Below the pieces are notes generated by a model, which saw nothing but the letters and a program-made list of their open reading frames with translations, had not been told where the DNA came from and made no database searches. The position numbers and the translations under genes are program-made. A stretch of 64,000 nucleotides of DNA from Phytophthora hibernalis (Eukaryota > Oomycota > Peronosporomycetes > Peronosporales > Peronosporaceae): the NCBI GenBank assembly GCA_012656075.1, contig JAAKBF010000221.1:930001-994000 (forward strand), written 5' to 3'. Every line of letters starts with the position of its first letter. Positions within the stretch are counted from its first letter, which is position 1. This document shows positions 23,509-34,952 of this stretch, one piece after another.

Positions 23509-23617
23509 AAACCTGCAACCACCAACTTTGTTCATGGTGTGCTATTTAATTAACTGTTTGCTACAGGCCGGTTAAACCAGAGTTTTGGGCTAGTGCGTTG
23601 CAAGGGGCTAACAACTA

Positions 23618-25157
23618 CACCATTGCCGGTCCAAAGTGGTGCTAGTCCAGAGCAATGCGGTGAAGTAAAACAAAAATCACAATAGAATTTTATGTTACTT
23701 AACTAATTTGTGTACGAAACTTCAAACGGAGACCAAACCGGCTTTTTGCGGAGACCAAACCGGTGGTCACGAAGTGCGCTGCCTGCGCATTGCTCTCACT
23801 TCTCTCACTTCCAGACTTTGTCGCTCCTGTGAAGCCGATCCCTCTACCATCCCAAGCATTCTGCCTCCCGCTCTCCATGCCAACACCACCCCATTCGCCA
23901 GTAGCTCGAGCACGTGTCCTCGACAGCTACCGAGTTGGGGGACTGGATGCTCGTTGCGGCGCACAACGGCATCTCTTCGACCTCGGCCCGTCGGATCGTG
24001 GCCAGTGGCCGTGAGGTACCTCTGCCCCGTGGCGGTCTACGGGTGCGTGCGTGAAGTGCACCCCGGAGATGCTTGCTGCTCTCGAGGGGTACTTGGACGA
24101 CAACGCCACCTACACGCTGCAGGCGATGAAGGAAATGGTGGCGTTTGACTTCGGCGTGGACATCAGCATGTCAACCATTTCGGACAAGCTCATCGGTATG
24201 CTATACACCGTGAAACAGGTACATGAACATGTGCATATCCAGGAACACATACATGTAAAGGTACTTACTGACCGTTGAAATTGTAGGTTCGAGTTGAGCC
24301 AATGACGTGTAACAACGAACCGAATAAGACTAAGCGCATGGAGTTCGCTAAAACACTGCGCTGTCACATGAGTGCTGGTGATTTTATCGTTTACTATGAC
24401 GAAACTAACTTTAATGTTTACTGCAAGCGCACTCAAGGCCGCGCAAAGATTGGTGAGCGAGCGACCGTTGTGCTGCCACCGTCCAGAGGAGCCAACCTAC
24501 AAATGCAGTGTGCAGTCTCGACCGAGATTGGGTTGGTCCATCACCGACTCGAACGAGGCAGCATACGGATGGATGTGAATGCTGCGTTCGTTGACGCTAT
24601 TTACGACAAGGTGAAGGCCTCCCATACGTACCAAGAACACTTCCGAGGCAAGAAGGTGGTTGTCGTGCTCGACAACGCCCCGGCTCACAGCCAAACGGAG
24701 GATCGTGTTGTTGAGCAAGACGACCTCGAACTGCTCCGTCTGGCGCCCTATTCGCCCATGTGCAACCCCATACAGGGTTGCTTCAGCGTGCTAAAGGCAC
24801 GGATAAAGGCGAGCCTTGCATTGGCGCGTGAGGAGCTGGTGGCGAGTCGTCCGCGCGGACAGATTGCGGAGGGACGCATGCAGTTTCTGGAGCGCGAAGC
24901 CAAGCGCAACATCAGTTGCATGGACCTCCGACTCGTGAGTAAGATGGCCTTGCACTGCCAGCATGCTGTTGCGGCTGCTGGGCGCATGGAGGACATGCAG
25001 TACGGGACTTAAGCGTATCCTCTCCGGTTTGCCCTGGGATTTCACCACATTGCTCTGTGATTAGAAATGAAATTCCAGTTTTTCTTTTTCAAATTAGTCA
25101 TATTTCTTTAAAAATCTCATCGCTCTGGACTAGCACCACTTTGGACCGGCAAAGGTG
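23618..25157 (+). mobile_element. Tc1/mariner-type transposon with about 40-bp TIRs
   Basis: The left end CACCATTGCCGGTCCAAAG and the right end, reversed, CACCTTTGCCGGTCCAAAG continue alike through GTGGTGCTAGTCCAGAGC for about 40 bases. Each end abuts TA (23616-23617 and 25158-25159), the expected duplication. Length 1,540 bases. The transposase inside is broken, so this copy is at most a substrate for an active relative. Confidence 0.85.
23930..25012 (+). pseudogene. Tc1-like DDE_3 transposase with intron and E-to-Q change
   Basis: The N-terminal part (GDWMLVAAHNGISSTSARRI) is out of frame with the next block starting at KCTPEMLAALEGYLDD. A 65-base intron (about 24220-24284, GTACAT...TTGTAG) joins MLYTVKQ to VRVEPMTCNNEPNKTKRMEF. 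The rest is open to 25012. Catalytic Asp residues are in IVYYDETNFNVYCKR and VVVLDNAPAHSQTED. The third position lies in SPMCNPIQGCFSVLKA, where the usual Glu is Gln, which should abolish strand cleavage. The C-terminus ends RMEDMQYGT. Confidence 0.75.
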
Positions 25158-26858
25158 TAGAGGTTCGCCGTTGCTGATAGCAATGCTACGTGTATCATAG
25201 CATCAAGTGAAGTGAGCTGACGTCTCTGGTAGAGACGGCCTTGCTTGCCGAACTGCAATACAAATAATGCTGCTGAATTACAGGTACTACATGTACGTAG
25301 TATTTAATTAATCCTGGTAGTGCTAACGGTCACGTTAGGACGGACAGCCCAACAGGGATTAATTCGACAAATTTTGCCGATTCGGGTAACTCCGTTTCTT
25401 TTGTTCGCTGCTCCCAACAATAGCCGATTCCAACTTCAGTCCATTAACAACCTTAACTTTTTCCTTCCATGTCACGGCAAATACTTTCAACACGACCACG
25501 CACTACCAGCCCAATTCTCTAGTATTACAGTACCGGTATTTTAATAAAAATACATGACATGTGAGTAGAAGCGTGAATAACCACAACAGTAATGTGCGTT
25601 AATAAGGAACGGGTTATCAACTAATATCATTTGATACATTATACATCTGGCAGTGAGGAACATCTGTGTGTGGATTGTGGGCATCAATATCCTCCTTAAT
25701 TATGTTCATATCAGGTGCTCCTAATTGACACACATTACTGTACAGTACAACTTTCAGATCAGCTCAGCTGAGGTGACTGAGGTCATTTCTTTTGAACCCC
25801 ACAGGCTGTGGTGTTCAAAGGCAAAGGCACAGGCGTGACGTTCTGCCTGCACTTTTGGATCGTTACATGTATTGGTCGCTGGCCAGTCACTTGGCCAATG
25901 GACCGGGCCGCCTTCCTCAGCGGCGACGCTCACTGGCCACCGGCACGCGCTGCAGTCCGGTGCATGTCGTTGACAGTCAATCAACTTGACTCGACAGCTG
26001 GCCCCCAGCGACTTCAACAGCATAGAGGACAGTATTAATAGAGAAGATACTTTTGACTGACGCCGTGGCAAGGCATCCATCCAAAGCACATCTGCAAGTT
26101 GCAGCTTGCAACGCCAAGGATTTGCAGCATTTAATCTCGCGGTGATGCCGACGGCGGACGAGCGTGGCCGGCACGCGCTTCTTGCTTGCTTCAAGCCTCT
26201 TCCCAGCACCTCCGGAATTCAACATCGTTGTGTGCTCCCAGTCATCACGCCACTGAATCGTCATTTGGTGGCGCAACGGGATGTGAAACCGCCGTCGGAT
26301 TGGGCGAAAGCGCGTGCCTCCACGCGCTGTGAAGGGTCACGGCCGCTCATTGGTCGGGGCCTTGAGCAACCTCACCGCACCTGCGAGACTGCATACGAGC
26401 ACATTTCCACACTGTTTACAATTACCAAGTCAACTTGACCGCTCGTTCCACTCCGACAACACATACCCCGCCATTTCAGCGGCGAGCCTCGTCGACATCG
26501 GCGCGTGCAGTATTACAGTTGCCTTCGGAAAAGCTCTTGTACAGTAGTAGACCCGATCCCAGGCGAACTCCTGGTCGTCGCACGCCGATACGCGCGCGTG
26601 GCGGCGGCCAGTCGCGGTTTGCCAGGATACTCAGATCTCCAGCCTCCACCCAGCGTCTGTGCTGTCTATCCCTCCATTTCGCAAGTGGGGCCCACGTCAC
26701 CCTTGTTACCGCCCGATTGCGTCACCTTCGCGCGACACGCGCAATAAGCTGAGGCCTCAATCTCTCCCACTTGTGCTTTTTCGAGCTTGACCACAAGTAG
26801 CGTCAATTGCGAGACACTGTACTTCCAGCAAGTCAAGCAATTACAGTACAGTGTAGCC
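25158..26858. other. Intergenic, 1.7 kb
   Basis: No gene recognised. A 151-codon minus-strand frame at 25754-26209 lacks domain motifs and sits in GC-rich DNA where open frames are expected by chance. The last few hundred bases before 26859 are the probable promoter and 5' UTR of the transporter gene. Confidence 0.45.
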
Positions 26859-28513
26859 ATGGCGCCCAAACAACAGTCAGATGCCGAGCCGTCCGAGATG
26901 ACGCCGCTCGTGTATGACGCGCACTCGCATTCCGACGGCGGTGACGGAGGCGGCCTCACACCTCCACGTTCACCTCTGCACCGTGCTCCGTCCTGGCAGT
27001 TCTGGCGCACCACGTCGCCTCCGCACCGGTTCTACCTGCTGCTGCTCATGAGCTGCATTCCGTTCGGCGGCCACTTTGTCAAGGTGCGTACGGTACTGTA
27101 GCTTTTCACGTGGTGGACCTTGTTCTAATCGGATCCGATTTATTGCTCTGAGCAGAACGGCATGTCGTCGCTGGAGCAGCTCATGCTGGACGACGAGAGC
27201 TTCCCCATCTCCAACACCATGTACGGCGCGCTGTTGTCGGCCGTGTCGGTGCCCAGCATGTTCCTGCCGCTGCTGGGCGGCCGTCTGCTGGACAAGGGCG
27301 GCCACCGCAGCATCCGCTTCTTCCTGGCCTGGATCTGCGTGGGTCAGGCCATCTTCGCGCTCGGCATGCAGCTCAAGCTCTACTGGCTCGCGCTCTTCGG
27401 CCGCGTCTTCTTCGGCGTCGGAGAGGGCAGCGTCGTGGTGGGTGCGCGTGTCTTCATCGCCTCGTGGTTCCGCCACAAGGAACTGACCTTCGCCATGGGC
27501 GTGAGCGTGGCCGTGACCAACGTCTCCAAGATGGTGGCCAAGGCCACTGTTGCGCCCATTGCGCTCTACTTTGGAGGATACGTGCAGGCTCTGTGGTACG
27601 GAGTGCTTGTCTGCATCGCCTCGGCCATCACGGGCACCATGGTGTGTCACTACACGCTGCAGCTCAAACGCATCGTCAAGAGCCGCGTGCTCAGCGAGGA
27701 AGCGCTAGACCCCGAGCTCCACTGGCTCGCAGACTATGCCGAAAAGAAGCGCCGCAAACACCGCTGGCGCAAGTCGCATGCGCAGGCCAAGCAGATATCG
27801 TGCGACAATGTGCAGAATTTCTCGCGCATGTTCTGGGTCATTGCCATGCTCCACGTCAACTTCATCAACGTTTTCCACCTGTTCCAGAACGTCAGTGCCA
27901 GCTACCTCTTCCAGCGGTACGACTACTCGATCGTGAAGGCTGGCGTCGTGAGCAGCGTCTCGCACCTATTTGTGGTGTTTGCGCCGTTCATCGGCCTTGC
28001 TATCGATCAGTTTGGTGGACGAGTCATTCTCATCATCCTCGCAGCCATCCTTTCGGTGCTGGCCTACGTGTTCATGATCTTCACGGAGATCAACCCGGTG
28101 GTGTCGATGCTGCTAATATCCATCTGCTTGTCGTTTACGCCGACGATTCTGATGGCTGCGATCCCCAACTCAGTGAGCCGTAAGAGCTTCGGTACAGCCT
28201 TTGGCATCGTAGAGATCACTGATGCCATCGGGGCAACCTTTGGCAACATCCTGATGGGCTACTTGCGCGACGAAACGGAAGCTATCGTGTCGACATGCTG
28301 ATGCTGTTGGGCATGTCAGTGCTGACGCTGCTTCTTGCTCTGTTCCTCATCTTCGAAGATAGTCGCCACGGCTGGGTGCTAAGTGCTCCTAGCAAACGTT
28401 CACGTGCACTGTCCATTGACGATGAAGACCCGGTGGATAACCCGGCGGTTCTTGAAGCGCGTTACAGCTCGATCGGCGAGACTGCTCCAGCAGTCGATCA
28501 CCGGGCAGTGTAG
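26859..28513 (+). CDS. MFSD1-like major facilitator transporter
   Basis: Polytopic transporter of the major facilitator superfamily, closest in memory to MFSD1, a lysosomal carrier of dipeptides. ATG 26859 (MAPKQQSDAEPSEMTPLVYD); the acidic N-terminus may carry a lysosome-sorting signal. Exon 1 ends at 27083 (HFVK). A 72-base GT-AG intron leads to exon 2 at 27156 (NGMSSLEQLML). About 12 membrane segments are visible, with LLGGRLLDKGG in the first half, ALFGRVFFGVGEGSVVVGAR, SWFRHKELTFAMG (SWF.gKEL is an MFSD1 hallmark) and GLAIDQFGGR. One base appears missing near 28283, after GYLRDETEA; the next frame (VDMLMLLGMSVLTLLLALF) supplies the last helix. The tail is soluble to TAG 28513. Confidence 0.8.
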
Positions 28514-29113
28514 ATGAGGAGTGCGTTCAGGTTTCTTCCTGCTCACTCATCATAGAGCTCGGCCATCGTTGGTAGGCGTGAAATGAACGGCCGGTTGTCG
28601 TTACGCTAGCTTCCAGACTCACGGAAGCAACTCAACTCGAGATCAGGCGCAAATTTGGGCTCAGAAGAGCACCATTCACTGCTGTAACATTTATTTAGTT
28701 CAGAAGAACACCAAAGGAAATATAATGCCTGTTACTGAAGTACTGAAGTACTACTAGTAGTATTATGCTGTTCTCCCAGCACATGAAAGAGGTTTGTCAT
28801 GAAGAAGTTGAGACGTAGCGTTTTCGCCTACGCTACATGTATCAGTAGCAGCTTTCGTAAATCTTGGCCGTTGGGCTAGCTTCATCGCCGCTGCTTTGTT
28901 CAACGTAGTACTGTAGTATACCCGTCTTCCAAGTCATCGAAGTTTTGCGTGACAAAATCCTAATGATGCGCTTACTGTGCTTACTTGGGAGAGCCTTTGA
29001 GAAATAAATATTTGATTCTAATGCTCGATTCTATTCAACTACGAAAACATCTCAGTCGAAGAGAAAACTTCGAAATACATGTACTTCTACATGTAGTGTC
29101 ATAAGACCTGTAG
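28514..29113. other. Intergenic after the transporter
   Basis: 3' UTR and AT-rich spacer with nothing coding recognised. Short tandem-like ACTGAAGTACTGAAGTACT near 28735. Confidence 0.5.
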
Positions 29114-30067
29114 ATGGCTCTTCACGGGAATCATCTGATGGAAGTGCACCAGCAGCAGCCAAAAGACCTTGAAGTCCTGCTCGCGTCACTGGAAAATGGC
29201 GTCCACCGCTTCTTTCCACACGCCGAAGGTCACTGCATTGAGGTTATCGCTCTCCACGAACGCCGCGTCGTCGTCTCCTGCAGCATCTTGGAGCTTGGGG
29301 TGCAGTGAGTCCAGCGCCTTCTTGGACGTCTCCAGAGGCTTTCCTCGTCTGCGCTGGCGTCTGCGACACCACGTCGTTAGCATCACATCGGTCACTGGGC
29401 AACTCGTAGCAGCTCCTGCGCACCTTCATGTTCAGGGTTGTAGAACTGGGGTTTTGATTAATGGAATAATGGAATATTGGGGCAATCCACCCACCCCGCC
29501 AAAAGAAAAAGGGATTTAACTGATTTTTAATAGTACTATTTAAATTAAATAGTAATTTGAAAATATAATTTGCTGTAAATATTAGCACTAAACTACTGAT
29601 AAACAGTAACGATTTTCAGAATTCCGACGTAGGTGCAAATTATAAATCGCAAATAAAGTTATAAATACGATAGCCTATAATTTTCAGTGGATTTGAGGCT
29701 GATTCGCGTCGATGATAGTGCGGCGCAGGCCTTGAGTCGTCTGGTAATTCAAGAAAGAGGGATTTTGGATTATACCTACCGTTTCACCCATCCGCCCCTA
29801 AAAACGCAATCACCCACCCCAACTATTGCCAAATCGAGGGTTTTTAACAACGCTGCTCATGGTCAGTTCTGTCGACGGACGTACGATACAAAGTGTAAGA
29901 TAAAGACTAGAAGTTTTAAGCTCCGTACTGACCAATGGGACAGGAGTTCGCACGAAAAGACACTCTGGATTGGTTGAAAAAACCCTGAACGAAAAAGACA
30001 TGGGTTCATTTGCCAAATGACACACCCAAGCCACTACAAGGTGGCTATTGGCCAACGACGTGGCGTG
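29114..30067. repeat. Left arm of a large inverted repeat
   Basis: Reverse-complement partner of 33062-33725, well over 90% alike by eye along the shared blocks. Differences are a 422-base insertion here (29436-29857) and about 90 bases missing here near 29315. Read on the minus strand it encodes KKALDSLHPKLQDAAGDDDA, the same piece that the right arm encodes on the plus strand. Confidence 0.85.
29436..29857. mobile_element. Insertion with 9-bp flanking duplication (MULE/MITE-like)
   Basis: CATGTTCAG (29427-29435) precedes and CATGGTCAG (29858-29866) follows. The other arm of the inverted repeat has a single copy of this site and no insert. The ends are loosely inverted (GGTTGTAGAACTGG against reversed GTTGTTAAAAACCC). 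A 9-base duplication is typical of Mutator-like elements. The insert is AT-rich and non-coding. Confidence 0.55.
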
Positions 30068-30229
30068 CAGCTCAACTCAACTCGGCGCGGACGTGACCCG
30101 CTCCACGATGCCGGCCATCCGACCAACGACCTCGCCATCCGCAGGCTACGTCAGGACGCCAGTATCCACTGTCAAGGAGTGCATTGACTTGCTGAAGCTC
30201 GGACCATCGCCCACAAGATCTTAAGACCT

Positions 30230-30720
30230 TCCGCGGATCGCCCACGGAGCAGATGAAGTGCGTGTCGATCGGCGTGGATTCGGAAGTGCAGCCCAGCATC
30301 TTTCCATTGACGAAGCCACGAGTGGTCTGGACGCGCGCTCGAACAAGCTAAGTTGATCATGATTGCGGACTCTATTGGGAACACAATCCACCAGCCGAGC
30401 ACATAGGTGTTCAACCACTGTGTGCTTCGCATCATCCACCAGGGCAGAGATTATTACACGTACGGCGGAGCGAACTCGGGCGTGGATCTGGTCTTCGTGA
30501 GCACCATTTTCATCGGCCTCATCAGCTTCAACAGCGTGGTGCCCGATGCTGCGGTCGAACGTACCGCCTTCTACCGTATTACAGCATGCTCTTCTACTAA
30601 TGGCTGGTGGTCTCGATGAACGCGTTGCTGTTCATGTACTTTGGTCAACTCATGTGGTGCTGGCCAAGACGTTCAAGATCGCGCTGTGCACGCTCGCGGC
30701 CGAGGTGGCTGAACATTGAA
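30230..30720 (+). pseudogene. ABCG/PDR-type ABC transporter fragments
   Basis: Broken pieces in several frames. A signature-to-Walker B region reads roughly VQPSIF, then DEATSGLDARSNK (canonical DEPTSGLDAR). It is followed by a TIHQPS-like switch segment and, after a frame change, a membrane-domain piece SGVDLVFVSTIFIGLISFNS and VVPDAAVERTAFYR (canonical G...F....F....VLP....ERT.FYRE). The order is that of a full-size pleiotropic drug resistance transporter with large parts missing. Clearly a dead fragment, in the spacer of the inverted repeat. Confidence 0.6.
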
Positions 30721-32029
30721 ACTTGACATAAGACTCTCACGCCAATGGACGGGGTCATCGAGTCAACAAAGGCGAACCGGAGTCAAAACTCAAGAAGAAG
30801 TCGTTCAAGAATGAGATTATTGTCAAGAAGGAGAAGGTGGAAAAAGTGGAGATAAAGAAGGAGGCCGCCTCATGGCGAACATCGGAGGGTAGCTGATCTC
30901 TACGAGCTGCAGTGCTACACAACGACCGAGTTGTTTTCGTTCTCGTTGAGCGTCGAGAGGTGGGCTACCTGTCGGACAAATCCTTCAGCAAATGGATCCA
31001 TCTCGTCGTGCTATCGCTGTGACAGATATTTTGACGCCTGAGCTTGACTATGAGCTCCTACTCGTGCTGTTGAATGCCACTACACCGACGTAAGCATCGG
31101 CCAACCCGATTATCGAGCTCAATCGTCGGCAAATGACCCAGTTCAGGGATGATGTCGTGGGATGAGACGCAAAAGCGAGGAGCAACTTTTGCTGCTTCTT
31201 ATGTGGCAGGGCTGGACACAGAAGAAAAGCGACTAACATACAAAGCGCTTGATCCATCTATCTCTGCCATCCAGGCGGCTGCAACATATAAGAGTGTGTT
31301 GTATGCGCTGGAGGAGACCTACGTTTCCGAGCTGATGCACCACCAGCGCCAGCTTTCACGGCGAAATCTGAATCTGGCTTCGCATCCTGAGATCATCAGT
31401 GAGTTTACTACGAGAAATACATCTGCCCCAAGAAAGCACATAGCATTCGCACCAGCTGCCCTATTCGAGGGAAGTTGCGCGGCGCGCAAGCACTTTCTTA
31501 TTAGCTGGTGATATTGTAGAGTCTCACCACGCATCCGTGGAGTCCAAGGCATCCATTCTTCAGGTTTGCTCAGTAAGCTGGTCTCTTCAAGTCCAAGGTA
31601 TGTCGTCCAAGTCAGACCCAGCTGTCTCCAAATCAAGGACGCTCGAGACGAGCGAGGTCCGGCATTTTACCAGAGCAGTAGCATGCTTCACATAGTGACG
31701 TTCTACGAACCTGCGAGGATGTCATTCATCTGCTCCGTGAAGTGGAACAGCAGCAAGAAGATGATCTTTGCCGCCCCAATGGCGAAGAGATTGATTTAGC
31801 TACGACACGGACCACTTCGACCCGGAGACAAACCCGCAGACTGCCGTCGTCGCTGCTGATCCAAGCCTCGAGATGTCGAAGAAGTGCCGTCAAGTTGAAT
31901 GCTGGAATGCAAACATCGTGAAAAGCGGTAGGAAAACAGAAGCTCACGTTGTTTTTCAAAAGTAAACCACTGCACAACTAAACAGATAAGTAGATTAGCG
32001 AAGCGTTCACTGGGTTTCAACGTTCTCTG
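30721..32029. other. Mosaic sequence with one unassigned open frame
   Basis: A Lys-rich run near 30800-30870 and a 120-codon plus-strand frame at 31149-31511 (starts MMSWDETQKRGATF, contains ALEETYVSELMHHQRQLSRR) are visible. The latter is plausible helical protein but has no recognised family and no clear gene ends. It may be an exon fragment captured with the neighbouring gene pieces. Confidence 0.3.
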
Positions 32030-32031
32030 GT

Positions 32032-32900
32032 TTAGTGCTGCAACCATCTCTTCAGTAACAGCTCCATGCGCTGCGTCATGTCGGTGGCGTCCCGACCAAC
32101 GTGAGCAGTGCCGAGTCGATCACCTCCAGTGTCTCGGCCTTCACCGGGTGGCGCGCCACCAGTTCGTCGCGGATCTGCGCCCAGGTGGCGCTCTTCAGTT
32201 GTCAACGTGGACAAATCCACATCATCATGGTCGCCCTCGGACGCCTAGAGCAGGATCGCGTCCAGCTAGCTGCTCCTCGAGTTGCCTCTGAGATAGCAAC
32301 TGCTTACCGTCGGGACTGAGCACGTTCAGCTGGAAGAACCAGTTGCCCGTCATGCCCACAATACAATGTGCGAGGCACCCGGGTGGGACGTCATCACGTC
32401 CTTGTTCTCCTTGGGCACCTTGTGGTACCAAACTGGCGGGCAAAGCCTGTCATGGACAGGTTCTTGTCCTGTTCAAGCTCGATCTTCCTTGGCCCACCAC
32501 TTGGCCATGGAACGCATGAAGGCGGCGCTACGAGGCACCAAGCCCTGCAGGTTCCCGTCCGTCTCGTCCAGTGGGTCGGGTTCACTTTGATGGGGTCTGG
32601 TAGCGTCTACCGAGGTACATCTTATCCCAGTCCTCCTCAATGTAGCTGAAGGGTTGGTGCGTCCATGTCTTGTTCGAGCACGCGCTTGAGCAGCAGCTCC
32701 TGCAGACGGCGACCTCCACCGCTGGCAATGGCTTAGGCCAGCGTCGCATGGCTCCCCCAGTCTTTTGCGTACATCAGCGACAGGACGCTCTCCTGGTAGC
32801 GTTGCACCGTCTCGTCCAGCTGCAACACCGGCAGCCTACTGACGCTGGGGACAGACTACTGTAGTCTGGAAGAAAACATGTTGGCGTGGTGCAGGAGGTG
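32032..32900 (-). pseudogene. Carnitine/choline O-acyltransferase fragment
   Basis: Minus strand, many frame changes. In order: LPVLQLDETVQRYQESVLSL, then LQELLLKRVLEQD, AAFMRSMAKWWAKED, NLSMTGFARQFGTTR (family: LCM.QYYR.F.TTR.P), KENKDVMTSHPGASHIV, NWFFQLNVLSPDGKQLL with SQRQLEEQLAG, and WAQIRDELVARHPVKAETLE followed by VIDSALLTLV. This is the N-terminal half of a carnitine acyltransferase; the catalytic His region is not present. Stops and shifts in nearly every block show decay, unlike the single clean shifts in the large genes. Confidence 0.7.
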
Positions 32901-33061
32901 CATCCTGTTGACTTTTCGTTCGCGCGAGCTTGCTCACCTGCAGATCTCCACCGACCTGCAGCTCCCGCAGCGTGTCCAAGCTGTACTGGAGCAGCAACTG
33001 CAGCTGCTGCCGACAACTGGTAGCTTATTAATAGCAGCAGCAGGTCATGACAGGCACCGAA

Positions 33062-33725
33062 CACGCCACGTCGTTGGCCAATAGCCACCTTGTAGTGGCT
33101 TGGGTGTGTCATTTGGCAAATGAACCCATGTCTTTTTCGTTCAGGGTTTTTCAACCAATCCAGAGTGTCTTTTCGTGCGAACTCCTGTCCCATTGGTCAG
33201 TACGGAGCTTAACCTACTAGTACCCTGCCATCTTCTAGTCTTTATCTTACACTTTGTATCGCAGTCGTCCAAGCCCAGGCGTCCGTCGGCAGAACCGGCC
33301 ACGAAGGTGCGCAGGAGCTGCTACGAGTTGCCCAGTGACCGATGTGGTGCTAACGACGTGGTGCCGCAGACGCCAGCGCAGACGAGGAAAGCCTCTGGAG
33401 ACGCCCCGAGTTCAGCCCCGCGCCTCCAGCCAAGACGCGGAAGCAGCGCGACGACATGCCGCGCGTGTGGCTCCGTCTGGAGCTGGGGCTGCTGCCGCTC
33501 ACTGTGGCCAACGTCAAGAAGGCGCTGGACTCACTGCACCCCAAGATCCAAGATGCTGCAGGAGACGACGACGCGGCGTTCGTGGAGAGCGACAACCTCA
33601 ATGCAGTGACCTTCGGCGTGTGGAAAGAAGCGGTGGACGCCATTTTCCGGTGACGCGAGCAGGACTTCAAGGTCTTTTGGCTGCTGCTGGTGCACTTCCA
33701 TCGGGTGATTCCGTGAAGAGCCAAG
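33062..33725. repeat. Right arm of the large inverted repeat
   Basis: Reverse complement of 29114-30067. The plus strand encodes MPRVWLRLELGLLPLTVANV followed by KKALDSLHPKIQDAAGDDDA and FVESDNLNAVTFGVWKEAVD, a piece of an unrecognised protein that is more complete here than in the left arm. Confidence 0.85.
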
Positions 33726-34952
33726 CGTTGAGAAGGTTAGAGTTCATCGAAGATTGAGGGACGGACGGGTACCCGCGTAGCAATTATCGCCCGGGCTGTT
33801 GATGCTGGGCAGGTGGTACTGCAGCAGGTCGGCCCAGCCGTTGCAACTGGAGGCGTGCTGCTGCCTGTTGAACAGTACGAGAGGACGCTATCGACACCGA
33901 GGGTCAAGTTCAGGTTGCTGATCTGAGCGACCATATACAAGTCCACCAGAATGCAGACCATCGGGATGTACGACACCGCCGAGAAGTTAAGCGGATCGTT
34001 GCCAAGCTGCGGGCTCTTGATGGCAAGCACGATTGTCGCCTCGACAGTCGCCGGCGCACGAGAATGCAGGTGCCGTGGCAGCTGCGACAGCGCCCAGGTC
34101 GCCCGTGCTCCATGCTCGTGGACCTCCGCACATGGGAGGAACGGCTAGTCCGCCTCCGTCACAGTCGCCGCACACGATGGACATGGAGGACCGGTCGACC
34201 GCAGATTCGTACTACCTGGAATTTGCACGCGACAAGCTGGAAGACATGTTTCGATTGCTGTACGCGTGGGTGGATCTCAAGGACGAATTGCAAATGGGAG
34301 CTGCTGGGTGATAGCGACGAAGTGGCGGAAGCTGATGGTGCTCAGGATTTTGTGCAGCACGTGGAAAATGGAGCCAAGGTGTGTCGGCACTACACAAGTC
34401 AATGTGAACGTTGGCGTCGATGCATTCCTGGATCTGCACCAGCAGCCCCTTCCGGAAGTAGTATCTGCACGCCCCGACAGGGCTCATGGCGACCAGAGGC
34501 GTAGCTGAGGTATACTACAAGCAGATACCGGCCGAGGTGGATGACCAAAGGTACGGCTCTCGTTGAGCGCCGTGAGGCGGACTATGTGATTGATTCTGGA
34601 GCTGTCACCGCTGTTAGAAGTGCGACCGTTGATCGGATAGCTGAGCAACATGGTGCCACCATGTTCATTTGTAGTGTTGATGCGATTTGAATTGCAAGGC
34701 AGCCGATCGACAGAGGCAAAAAAATAAATGAACACAAGTCGGAGATAAAATGTTTCATATAATGTTTCAATAAAAATCACTACGCCTACACATGCAAACT
34801 TGTCTTCAGAGTCGTAGCAAGCAGGTTGGCTCGTTCATCCGTCTCCGGTCAAGGATTGGGTCGAGATTGTCGCTGGAGGAAGTCCATTCGGCAGCCAGGC
34901 ACTTCACACGTAAAAAGCCTCGGACGCAAGCACCGAAGCGAAGTAGGAGAGC
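33726..34952. other. Mosaic of unassigned gene fragments
   Basis: Short pieces with protein-like composition on both strands: minus 33737-34030 (SAVSYIPMVCILVDLYMVAQ), and plus 34177-34311 (DSYYLEFARDKLEDMFRLLY then AWVDLKDELQ). None has clear ends or a recognised family. Probably part of the same fragment cluster as the ABCG and acyltransferase relics. Confidence 0.35.

Noticed and set aside
25754..26209. 151-codon minus-strand open frame as a gene
   Set aside because: No motifs, no neighbours in frame, and composition as expected by chance.
26970..27650. 226-codon minus-strand open frame antisense to the transporter
   Set aside because: GC-rich codon shadow of the plus-strand gene: His/Glu/Ala-biased, no domain, while the plus frame has clear membrane helices.
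27464..28183. 239-codon plus-strand frame inside the transporter
   Set aside because: Out-of-frame shadow rich in Arg/His, overlapping the well-supported MFSD1-like exon.
29436..29857. AATAGTACTATT palindrome as an independent feature
   Set aside because: A 12-base palindrome in AT-rich DNA is expected by chance.
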